Shown: piece after piece, positions 1-5,121 of the stretch | Layout of the letters: every line of letters starts with the position of its first letter | Position numbering within the stretch: the first letter of the stretch is position 1 | Source: Candidatus Dormiibacterota bacterium | GTDB lineage: Bacteria; Chloroflexota; Dormibacteria; Aeolococcales; Aeolococcaceae | Length of the DNA: 5,361 nt | Assembly (NCBI GenBank): GCA_019236085.1 | Contig: JAFAJR010000020.1 | Span: 1-5,361, forward strand | Direction: 5' to 3' | Translations under genes and position numbers: made by a program | The notes under the pieces: model-generated | Databases searched by the model: none | What the model was told of the DNA's origin: nothing | The model's input: the letters and a program-made list of their open reading frames with translations, nothing else

Positions 1-41
1 TCCGTCAGCAGCGCGCTCACCTTCGTGGTTGTGTCGTCCAT
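1..41 (-). CDS. 5' end of an unidentified leftward gene (partial)
   Basis: A leftward reading frame starts with ATG at 41-39 and runs off the left edge. The visible residues are MDDTTTKVSALLT. A good Shine-Dalgarno sequence, AGGAGAG on the minus strand, lies about 7 nt before the ATG, which is the main support. Thirteen residues are too few to name a family. The gene is divergent from the hemerythrin gene, so the roughly 95 bp between the two starts must hold both promoters. I could not pick out convincing -35/-10 pairs there. Confidence 0.5.
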   Translation of the reverse strand, partial: MDDTTTKVSALLT

Positions 42-124
42 TCGTGCTCTCCTGTTGCTTCAATCGGCCCCGATACTTGTGCCCGTGCGGATCCTATGCC
101 CCGACCTCATCAGGTGGCGCATTC

Positions 125-132
125 AGAGGAGG
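125..132 (+). promoter_or_regulatory. Shine-Dalgarno that fixes the hemerythrin gene start
   Basis: AGAGGAGG ends 5 nt before GTG at 138. The upstream in-frame ATG at 96 has no comparable purine run. The 14 extra residues before the GTG (MPRPHQVAHSEEDI) resemble translated leader rather than conserved protein. I therefore place the start at 138. Confidence 0.7.
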
Positions 133-137
133 ACATC

Positions 138-827
138 GTGGCAGCGACCCAGGCCCGCTACAACACCGACACGTCCGACATGCTCATCCCGCACGGCATG
201 TTCCGCGCCGTGTTGCGCAATCCGGCCGACATCATCAACGCGCACACCGGCTCCGACAGCCGCGACGGCGTCAGCGCGTCGCAGTCGTATTTCGACAACG
301 TTCTGCGCTTTCTCGACGCCCACCATGGCGGCGAGGACGAGCTCGTGTGGCCACTGCTCACCGAACGCTGCGCTGAAGCCCGCGAGCTGATCGGCAGCAT
401 GGAGTCGCAGCACGAGGGAATCCACAGGGCACGCGAGCAGTGCGGCACGGCGCTCGACGCATGGTCGGCATCGCCGGACCAGGCAAGCGCCACCAAGCTT
501 ATCGACAGCCTCGGCGCGCTTCACGGCGAGATCGACAGGCACTTCGCCCAGGAGGAGGCGGAGATCCTGCCGCTGGCTTCGGCCAACATGTCGCAGGAGG
601 AGTGGGGCGCGCTGCCCGGTCACGCCATGGCGCACTTCACCGGCGACAAGATCTGGCTGATCCTCGGCCTCATCTTCGAGCAGATGAACGCAGACCAGCT
701 GGCGTTCACGATGTCACTGCTGCCTCCGCCGGTCGTGGAGATGTGGAACGGGAGTGGCCACGCGGCCTTCGACGACTTCGTGGGTCGGGTCCGCGGGACA
801 GACGCGAATCAGGCGCGGCGCACGTAG
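138..827 (+). CDS. hemerythrin domain-containing protein
   Basis: A 229-residue, mostly helical cytoplasmic protein (no signal peptide) of the hemerythrin/HHE cation-binding superfamily. The family binds a diiron centre in a four-helix bundle and uses it to bind O2 or to handle iron, NO or peroxide. Residues counted from the GTG start: H19 in IPHGMFR on the first helix; the HHxxED motif at H62/H63-E66-D67 in DAHHGGEDELVWPLL; H92 and H96 in SQHEGIH; and H135xxxE139 in HFAQEEAEILPL. This is the spaced H...HxxxE...H...HxxxE pattern expected for two irons. A C-terminal region of about 70 residues follows (WLILGLIFEQMNADQ, then LLPPPVVEMW), with extra histidines H162 and H166 in GHAMAHF. I recall similar tails in actinobacterial relatives. 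The reading frame is intact. It overlaps the convergent MarR gene by 19 bp. The family call is firm; the ligand and physiological role are unknown. ATG at 96 is the alternative start. Confidence 0.85.
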   Translation: MAATQARYNTDTSDMLIPHGMFRAVLRNPADIINAHTGSDSRDGVSASQSYFDNVLRFLDAHHGGEDELVWPLLTERCAEARELIGSMESQHEGIHRAREQCGTALDAWSASPDQASATKLIDSLGALHGEIDRHFAQEEAEILPLASANMSQEEWGALPGHAMAHFTGDKIWLILGLIFEQMNADQLAFTMSLLPPPVVEMWNGSGHAAFDDFVGRVRGTDANQARRT

Positions 828-1279
828 CGGGGCCGGTCGGGCACCGGCGGTTCATTCGCCGCCAGACCGGAAGCCAGCTCCTCGAGCACGGCGATGAGCT
901 GCCGCAGCGGCGTGTTGACGCTCGCCGCGGTCTGCTCCGCAACGCGACTCCAAGCGGCTTTCACCTTCGGCATGAGCGCACGCCCTTCGGGTGTCAGCTC
1001 CACGATGGTGGCCCTGGCATCCGATGGCGACGGCCGTCTGGCAACCAGCCCGGCGTTCTCCAGGTGCCGGATCGAGACGGTGATCGTCGGAGGCTCATAG
1101 CCACTCGCCGCAGCGAGCTGGGCCTGGGTGCTCGGTCCCTTTCGGTCCAGCTCCAGCAGCAGGAGCTTGTGGCCGGGGTGGATGCCCAACGGCGAGAGAG
1201 CCGCGATGGCCAGGGCACGGTGGCGGATCCCGATGGCGCGGATCGCTTCGTTGAGCGCGTCCGCCTCCTCGAATTTCAC
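809..1279 (-). CDS. MarR-family winged-helix transcriptional regulator
   Basis: A 156-residue cytoplasmic DNA-binding protein of normal MarR length. Helical dimerisation segments lie at about 10-30 and 100-140. The winged helix-turn-helix spans about 37-100. LLLLELDRKGPSTQAQLAAA is followed by a recognition helix in PPTITVSIRHLENAGLV, then the wing with the family's D-x-R signature as D87-A-R89 and VELTPEGR. The start is GTG at 1279-1277, with a G-rich Shine-Dalgarno (AAGGGGGAG) about 8 nt upstream; no better internal start exists. The gene is divergent from the DUF6069 gene. Two MarR-type palindromes lie between them, so it probably represses both itself and that gene. MarR proteins usually let go of DNA on binding a phenolic compound or on cysteine oxidation. 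This protein has no cysteine, so ligand sensing is more likely than thiol oxidation. The tail ends in RPRYVRRA. Its stop lies inside the hemerythrin gene. Confidence 0.9.
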   Translation of the reverse strand: MKFEEADALNEAIRAIGIRHRALAIAALSPLGIHPGHKLLLLELDRKGPSTQAQLAAASGYEPPTITVSIRHLENAGLVARRPSPSDARATIVELTPEGRALMPKVKAAWSRVAEQTAASVNTPLRQLIAVLEELASGLAANEPPVPDRPRYVRRA

Positions 1280-1293
1280 CGCGGCGCTCCCCC

Positions 1294-1322
1294 TTGACTC
1301 AGGATGTTTAGACGTCTAACCT
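1294..1322 (+). promoter_or_regulatory. candidate promoter for the DUF6069 gene
   Basis: A -35-like TTGACT (1294-1299) is followed after 17 bp by TAACCT (1317-1322), which fits the actinobacterial TAnnnT -10. Transcription would start near 1329, about 40 nt before the ATG. The first operator palindrome fills the end of the spacer and enters the -10, as expected for a repressed promoter. The -35 matches the consensus at 5 of 6 positions and the -10 at 3 of 6. Confidence 0.5.
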
Positions 1323-1334
1323 TTAGGCATCTAA
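1308..1334. promoter_or_regulatory. tandem MarR-type operator sites
   Basis: TTAGACGTCTAA at 1308-1319 is a perfect 12-bp palindrome. TTAGGCATCTAA at 1323-1334 matches it at 10 of 12 bases and keeps both TTAG and CTAA arms. The copies start 15 bp apart. MarR dimers commonly bind such AT-armed palindromes near their own genes, and these sites lie between a marR gene and its divergent neighbour. Binding by this particular protein is inferred. Confidence 0.65.
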
Positions 1335-1356
1335 TCAATTGTACTCCGCCGCATGC

Positions 1357-1363
1357 GAGGAGG
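1357..1363 (+). promoter_or_regulatory. Shine-Dalgarno of the DUF6069 gene
   Basis: GAGGAGG lies 6 nt before ATG at 1370. It selects that start over the in-frame ATG at 1304, which would translate through the operators and has no ribosome site. Confidence 0.8.
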
Positions 1364-1369
1364 ACCATC

Positions 1370-1789
1370 ATGGCTGTCGCAACCGCCGCCGCTCCGACCC
1401 TCGGGGCACGGACGCACTCGCCCCGTCGCCGCCTGCTCATCATCGTGGCCGGCGCCGCCGCCGCGGCTCTGATCTGGGCCGTGGCCGTACCAGCCACGGG
1501 CGGTCAGCTCCTGGTCAGGTTCGGGAGCGGAGCTCCGCAAGCGGTCAGCCTCGAATTTGTGCTGGCGGGGAGCCTCACGGCACCGCTGCTCGGCTGGGCG
1601 CTCCTTGCGTGGCTGGAGCGCCGCACTTCACAAGCCCGCACCGTCTGGACGCGCATCGCGGCACTTCTACTGCTCGTGTCGTTTGCACTGCCGCTCGCAG
1701 CCGGCATCTCGACATCGACCAAGCTCACGTTGCTGCTCATGCATGGCGTTGTCGGATCAGTTGTCATCGTGGGCCTGCGCCAGAGTTGA
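1370..1789 (+). CDS. small four-helix membrane protein, DUF6069 family
   Basis: A 139-residue integral membrane protein. After a short positively charged N-terminus (HSPRRR at 16-21), hydrophobic segments lie at about 21-41, 60-82, 95-113 and 117-136. The basic loop LERRTSQART between helices 2 and 3 and the LRQS tail suggest that both the N- and C-termini face the cytoplasm. The pattern of GGQLLVRFGSG before helix 2, WALLAWLERR at its end, and LPLAAGISTSTKLTLLLMH across helices 3-4 matches what I recall of the actinobacterial family DUF6069, which has no known function. It is divergent from the MarR gene, and its promoter carries that family's operator type, so it is probably de-repressed by the MarR ligand. 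The RibD-like gene follows 25 bp later on the same strand. Membrane topology is well supported; the family name comes from memory and no function can be assigned. Confidence 0.8.
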   Translation: MAVATAAAPTLGARTHSPRRRLLIIVAGAAAAALIWAVAVPATGGQLLVRFGSGAPQAVSLEFVLAGSLTAPLLGWALLAWLERRTSQARTVWTRIAALLLLVSFALPLAAGISTSTKLTLLLMHGVVGSVVIVGLRQS

Positions 1790-1800
1790 AGTCACCCGAC

Positions 1801-1806
1801 TAACCT
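1801..1806 (+). promoter_or_regulatory. possible leaderless -10 box for the RibD-like gene
   Basis: TAACCT lies 8 nt before ATG at 1815, and no Shine-Dalgarno precedes that ATG. The hexamer is identical to the proposed -10 of the DUF6069 gene. In Actinomycetota a TAnnnT hexamer this close to the ATG often drives a leaderless transcript. No -35 is visible at the usual distance, so this is tentative. Confidence 0.35.
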
Positions 1807-1814
1807 GCTCACCC

Positions 1815-2468
1815 ATGTCACGCGTTCGGGTCCACAACTTCTCCGTCTCGCTCGATGGATTCGGCACGGGCGAGGGTCAAACGCTCGAAGCGCCGTTCGG
1901 ACACGCCGGCACCCGGCTCCATGAGTGGTTCTTTCCAACCCGCACCTTCAAGCGCCTCGATGGCCCGGCGGGAGATTCCGGGGGCAGCACCGGCGTGGAT
2001 GACGCGTTCGCCGGGCAGTGGGCTACGGGCATCGGCGCCGAGATCATGGGGCGGAACAAGTTCGGACCCCAGCGCGGTCCCTGGGCCGACGAAGCGTGGA
2101 AGGGCTGGTGGGGTGACAACCCGCCGTTTCACACGCCGGTGTACGTGCTCACCCATCACCCCAGGGCCTCGATTGAGATGGAGGGCGGGACGACCTTCCA
2201 TTTCATCGACGCCGCGCCCGCCCAAGCACTCGAAGTTGCGCAGGAGGCCGCAGGTGGCTTGGACGTACGCATCGGCGGGGGCCCGTCAACCGTCCGCCAG
2301 TTTCTTGCTGCCGACTTGATCGACCACCTGCACGTCGTCGTCGTCCCCATCATCCTGGGGCGGGGAGAGCGCCTGTGGGACGGGCTCAACGAGCTGGAGC
2401 AGCGCTTCCGCGTGGAGTCAACCGGCTCGCCCAGCGGGGTCACTCATCTCGTCTTCGTCCGCCGTTAG
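1815..2468 (+). CDS. dihydrofolate reductase family protein (RibD C-terminal domain)
   Basis: A 217-residue cytoplasmic oxidoreductase of the RibD C-terminal/DHFR-like fold, which typically uses NADPH to reduce a pterin, a flavin precursor or another small substrate. Visible landmarks: the first strand and loop VRVHNFSVSLDGF (5-16); AEIMGRNKFG (75-84), the usual family turn; PVYVLTHHPR (108-117); GGTTFHFI (124-131); the nucleotide-binding segment RIGGGPSTVRQFLAADLID (152-170); and LHVVVVPIILGRGERLW (172-188). Length fits the single-domain family. There is no deaminase domain as in true RibD, so a riboflavin role is not implied. The start at 1815 was chosen because homology begins at once; codons further upstream in this frame are non-conserved shadow of the DUF6069 gene. 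No Shine-Dalgarno is seen. It may be co-transcribed with DUF6069, 25 bp upstream, or leaderless from its own promoter. Its stop overlaps that of the convergent SDR remnant by 4 bp. The substrate is unknown. Confidence 0.88.
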   Translation: MSRVRVHNFSVSLDGFGTGEGQTLEAPFGHAGTRLHEWFFPTRTFKRLDGPAGDSGGSTGVDDAFAGQWATGIGAEIMGRNKFGPQRGPWADEAWKGWWGDNPPFHTPVYVLTHHPRASIEMEGGTTFHFIDAAPAQALEVAQEAAGGLDVRIGGGPSTVRQFLAADLIDHLHVVVVPIILGRGERLWDGLNELEQRFRVESTGSPSGVTHLVFVRR

Positions 2469-2764
2469 ACGCTGCGAGCATTGGCCGGTCCGAAGTAGCC
2501 GCCCTGCTCCAGGTCGTCGAGCAGACCGGGCTGCACCGGGTGCCACCCCAGCAACTGCTGCGTGATCGCGCTCGAGGCCGGGCAGTCGAGCGAGAAGAAG
2601 GCGCCGAGAGAGCCGAAGTGTTCCCCAGCATCTTCCGGGTCGATGGACCGTACGGGAACCGAACGGCCGTCGGACGTTGTGTCAGTGAACCCGGCCGTCG
2701 CGCATTGCTCGACTTCATCCGTGAAGGCTTCACGGAATTGCAAGGCCTGTTCCCATGAGCCTCG
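2465..2764 (-). pseudogene. C-terminal remnant of an NAD-dependent epimerase/SDR oxidoreductase
   Basis: This leftward open stretch of about 99 codons follows directly after the monooxygenase stop, in the same frame. From about codon 36 on it reads like the end of an extended SDR/NAD-dependent epimerase: VPVRSIDPEDAGEHFG, then FFSLDCPASSAITQQLLGW, then QPGLLDDLEQGGYF, a C-terminal signature I recall from actinobacterial members. The Rossmann GxxGxxG motif and the YxxxK catalytic pair are absent in all three minus-strand frames upstream, and that space is occupied by another gene. Family members are about 280-300 residues, so roughly a quarter survives. The only start is a TTG at 2743 with a poor ribosome site; an ATG at 2756 is out of frame and soon stops. 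I therefore call it a deletion remnant. A real short protein beginning at TTG cannot be excluded. Confidence 0.65.
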
Positions 2765-3118
2765 TCACGTCTCGATTGCCATCCAGGGCGTGAACAGCGT
2801 GGGAGGTCCGCCGCGGGAGAGCTGCTTTCGCATCTCTGCGTTGGGCGTTCCCAGCAGCTCGCCGGTGACGGATGCGGTGGCCATGAGCGGCTCCATCAAA
2901 TGGCTGATGTTGGAGAAGTGGTCGAGAGCGGCATCGGCATCGCGGTAGCGTTCGAACACTATCGCTTCAGTCTCATCAGCGTTGAGAAAGATCTCGTACT
3001 GAAGCGTTCCGCGATCCCTTGTACGAACGATCTGCATGGCCTGCTCGCTCAGTCGTTTCCATTCTTCGACCTTGCCCGGATGGAACCTAACTCGTGCGAT
3101 TCCCTTGATCTCATCCAT
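2765..3118 (-). CDS. ABM-domain protein, putative quinol monooxygenase type
   Basis: A 117-residue cytoplasmic protein with the antibiotic biosynthesis monooxygenase (ABM) dimeric ferredoxin-like fold. Order of elements: strand IKGIARVRFHPGKVEEWKRL (4-23), helix to about 33, then RDRGTLQYEIFLNADE (34-49), AIVFERYRDADAALDHF (52-68), a histidine in SNISHLMEPL (69-78), and a short tail ending in TLFTPWMAIET. The G-x-LQYE and VFERYxDxxAxxxH patterns are characteristic. Members act without metal or cofactor on quinols or similar aromatics, but many are uncharacterised, so the substrate is open. The start is ATG at 3118-3116, because GGAGGAC sits 7 nt upstream; an in-frame ATG at 3157 would add 13 unrelated residues and read through that site. 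Hand-counted GC over 2761-3120 is about 58%, below its neighbours. The downstream SDR remnant would be in the same transcript. Confidence 0.83.
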   Translation of the reverse strand: MDEIKGIARVRFHPGKVEEWKRLSEQAMQIVRTRDRGTLQYEIFLNADETEAIVFERYRDADAALDHFSNISHLMEPLMATASVTGELLGTPNAEMRKQLSRGGPPTLFTPWMAIET

Positions 3119-3125
3119 CGGTTCG

Positions 3126-3132
3126 TCCTCCA
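3126..3132 (-). promoter_or_regulatory. Shine-Dalgarno that fixes the ABM gene start
   Basis: On the minus strand, TGGAGGA lies 7 nt before ATG at 3118. It favours the 117-residue form over the longer 130-residue reading from 3157. Confidence 0.65.
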
Positions 3133-3144
3133 GGGGCGCTGCGA

Positions 3145-3154
3145 TTCCTAGGAA
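3145..3154. promoter_or_regulatory. short palindrome in the divergent ABM/phosphoesterase spacer
   Basis: TTCCTAGGAA is a perfect 10-bp palindrome, 27 bp upstream of the ABM start, where its promoter core or leader should be. It could be an operator half-pair. A 10-bp palindrome can also occur by chance, and no regulator gene is adjacent. Confidence 0.2.
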
Positions 3155-3247
3155 CACTCTGACCGGACTGTTCGCTTGACGTCTCGGTCACTTCGGGATC
3201 GGCCGCGGGTTAACCGTTGCTTAGCCTGGGCTGTCGGCGCCCGCGGC

Positions 3248-3253
3248 TAGAGT
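3248..3253 (+). promoter_or_regulatory. candidate leaderless -10 box for the phosphoesterase gene
   Basis: TAGAGT (a TAnnnT hexamer) is followed by 6 nt and then ATG at 3260, so transcription would start at or next to the A of the start codon. The only ribosome-site-like bases, GGGG at 3254-3257, are too close to the ATG to serve. No clear -35 is present at 17-18 bp. Confidence 0.45.
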
Positions 3254-3259
3254 GGGGCG

Positions 3260-5050
3260 ATGACACTCACCCGCCGTGACGTGCTCAAGGCGGGCGCCGC
3301 AGGCGGTGGCGCCCTGGCCCTCGGAGCGCTGCCGAGCACCCTTCTGGAGGCGATCGCCGCAACACCGGCGACGTGCGGCAGTCTCAGCGATGTCAAGAAC
3401 ATAGTCATCTTCATCCAGGAGAACCGCGCGTTCGACCATTACTTCGGGCGCTACCGCGGGGTCCGGGGCTACGACGACCGCACGGTGAAGCTCAGCCCCA
3501 CTGACGACGGGACCACCGTCTTCAAGCAGTCGTATCCGTCGGGGGCGATCCCCGGCGTGCCGAATCCGCTGCTCCCCTTCCACATCGTCACCAACCCGCC
3601 ATCGATGAACCAGGGGGAGTGCACCAACGACATCGGCCACCAATGGGCCGACCAGCACGCGATGTGGAACAACGGCGCGATGGACAGCTGGGTCACCCGG
3701 CACCTTGCGGATGACGCCAGTGGTAACGGAAAGTTCGCCGCCATTACCATGGGTTACTACGAGGGTTCGCCCGCCCGCGACCACTCCGGTGACGTCGACC
3801 TGTACTGGGCGCTCGCCGACAACTTCACGATCTGCGACAACTACTACTGTTCGGTGATCGGCGGCACCGACATCAACCGCCTGTACTCGATGACCGGCAC
3901 CATCGACCCGGACTGCTGGGACGGCGGGGGTCAGTTCCTCGACACCAAGACGGGCACCATCCAGTCTCCCGGTGCGGACCTCGGCACCGCCGGGAGGTGG
4001 CGCCCATACCCGGAGCTGCTTACCGGGGCGGGGATCACCTGGAAGGTGTACGGGACGCCCGACGCGCACACCGGCGACAACGTGCTCCGCTACTTTCCCC
4101 AGTACCGCCCGGTCGGCGGCAACGCGACGCTCGCAGCCGACGCATTCGGCAGCAACGCATTTCCCGCGGATTTCGCGGCCGATGCCGCGGCCGGAATGCT
4201 TCCCCAGGTGTCGTGGGTGCTCGGGAGCCTCGTCGACAGCGAGCACGCGCCAGCGCCCATCGAGTGGGGTCAGGACGACGCGTCGAAGGTGATGACCGCG
4301 CTACTGGCGTCACCCCAGTGGCCCTCGACCGCGCTCTTCATCACCTACGACGAGAACGGAGGCTTCTTCGACCACGTGCCGCCGCCGGTCCCGCCCGCGG
4401 CCACCGCCGGCGAGTTCCTCGACGTGGCGAAGCTCGGCGCCACCGCCCTCAGCGAGGGCGCGGGCTACCTCGACGAGCCGATCGGGCTCGGCTTCCGCGT
4501 CCCTGCGCTGGTGATCTCCCCGTTCTCGCGCAACCCCGACCCCTCGACCGGGCCGCTGGTTTGCAGCGATCCCCTGGACCACACCTCGCTGCTGCGCTTC
4601 GTCGAGGCCGTGTTCGGCGTCAAGCTGCCGCGACGCGACCCCTCCACCATGACGCCGGGCCTGAGCGCATGGCGCGAGGCGGCAACCGGAGACATGACGA
4701 GCGCGTTCAACTTCGGCGCCGCGCCCGACGTATCGGCCCCTGTTCTGCCGATGACCAACCGCGCCGACCCGCGGGTCATTGCCGAGTGCCCGGCGGCCAC
4801 CGGGACGCTGGCGAGTTCGAGCTTCTCGGCCGGCTACCCGGTTCCGGCGACGGCGACGATGCCGATGCAGGAAACGTCTCCCGGGCCGGTCAAGCGACCG
4901 ACGGGGCTCGAGGGCGCGTGCCCACCCTCCGGGGTGCCCGAGATCGGAATCCCCGGTGCGCTCTGGGCGCTCCCGGTCATCGGCGCGGCCGTGATCGGCG
5001 TTCGCAGCTTCCTGCGCCGGCGCGGGGAGGGCCTCGCCTCGTCCCGGTAG
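3260..5050 (+). CDS. Tat-exported phospholipase C/acid phosphatase superfamily phosphoesterase with C-terminal anchor
   Basis: A 596-residue exported phosphoesterase (Pfam phosphoesterase/AcpA-PLC family), likely cleaving phospholipid head groups or other phosphate esters outside the membrane. A twin-arginine signal covers 1-34: TRRDVLK, then an Ala/Gly-rich core, with cleavage probably near AIAA. Catalytic landmarks: ENRAFDHYFG (54-63), where E54-N55 match the metal-binding Glu-Asn of AcpA; GGTDINRLYSMTGT (201-214), where T203 sits at the usual Thr/Ser nucleophile; SEHAPAPIEWGQDD (327-340); TYDENGGFFDHVPPP (362-376), with metal ligands D364-E365 and H372; FRVPALVISPFSR (412-424); and DHTSLLRFVEAVFG (440-453). 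After the domain, a Pro/Thr-rich stretch (about 525-558) leads to PEIGIPG, a hydrophobic helix (about 565-582) and a basic end, LRRRGEGLASSR. It is probably held at the outer membrane face. The start at 3260 places the Tat motif at the N-terminus. It is divergent from ABM and monocistronic. Substrate is uncertain. Confidence 0.92.
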   Translation: MTLTRRDVLKAGAAGGGALALGALPSTLLEAIAATPATCGSLSDVKNIVIFIQENRAFDHYFGRYRGVRGYDDRTVKLSPTDDGTTVFKQSYPSGAIPGVPNPLLPFHIVTNPPSMNQGECTNDIGHQWADQHAMWNNGAMDSWVTRHLADDASGNGKFAAITMGYYEGSPARDHSGDVDLYWALADNFTICDNYYCSVIGGTDINRLYSMTGTIDPDCWDGGGQFLDTKTGTIQSPGADLGTAGRWRPYPELLTGAGITWKVYGTPDAHTGDNVLRYFPQYRPVGGNATLAADAFGSNAFPADFAADAAAGMLPQVSWVLGSLVDSEHAPAPIEWGQDDASKVMTALLASPQWPSTALFITYDENGGFFDHVPPPVPPAATAGEFLDVAKLGATALSEGAGYLDEPIGLGFRVPALVISPFSRNPDPSTGPLVCSDPLDHTSLLRFVEAVFGVKLPRRDPSTMTPGLSAWREAATGDMTSAFNFGAAPDVSAPVLPMTNRADPRVIAECPAATGTLASSSFSAGYPVPATATMPMQETSPGPVKRPTGLEGACPPSGVPEIGIPGALWALPVIGAAVIGVRSFLRRRGEGLASSR

Positions 5051-5068
5051 CGCCGCCGGCAGGGGACC

Positions 5069-5103
5069 AAGCGATCGTGATCTCGTGATCTCCCGATCGG
5101 CTT
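5069..5103 (+). terminator. hairpin after the phosphoesterase gene, possible terminator
   Basis: Nineteen bases after the stop, AAGC/GCTT and GATCG/CGATC pair into a 9-bp stem with one bulged G at 5099. A second 4-bp GATC/GATC stem, closed by a TCGT loop, sits on top across a small internal loop. Only three Ts follow, so as an intrinsic terminator it is weak. The top is built from a tandem 8-mer, CGTGATCT, repeated at 5076-5083 and 5084-5091. It is placed correctly to separate the enzyme from the downstream TetR unit. Confidence 0.4.
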
Positions 5104-5121
5104 TGCGCCCGATGGCTGGTG

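Noticed and set aside
96..137. A longer hemerythrin N-terminus from ATG at 96.
   Set aside because: It lacks a ribosome site, whereas GTG at 138 has AGAGGAGG at ideal spacing.
440..1297. A 285-codon plus-strand frame crossing the hemerythrin and MarR genes.
   Set aside because: It is out of frame with the hemerythrin gene and antisense to MarR, with Arg-rich shadow composition and no recognisable domain.
1557..1814. A longer N-terminus for the RibD-like protein.
   Set aside because: These codons are Cys/Arg/Ser-rich shadow of the DUF6069 gene. The conserved fold begins at MSRVRVHNFSVSLDGF from 1815.
2375..2758. A 127-codon plus-strand frame past the RibD-like gene.
   Set aside because: It is a shadow, out of frame with the RibD-like gene and antisense to the SDR remnant, whose family signature is clear on the minus strand.
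3161..3190. Weak inverted repeats (GACCG/CGGTC; TGAC/GTCA) and TTGACG at 3176 as a promoter or operator in the divergent spacer.
   Set aside because: The arms are only 4-5 bp, and no -10 hexamer follows TTGACG at 16-18 bp. This is indistinguishable from chance.
3221..4246. A 341-codon open frame on the minus strand.
   Set aside because: It lies wholly within the phosphoesterase gene and has the Val/Arg/Gly-rich composition of an antisense shadow in high-GC DNA. No family motif is present, and the plus-strand gene is certain.
3997..5088. A 363-codon plus-strand frame over the second half of the phosphoesterase gene.
   Set aside because: It is a shifted frame rich in Arg and Pro with no motifs. 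The true frame carries the YDEN and DHTSLLRF motifs throughout, so there is no frameshift.
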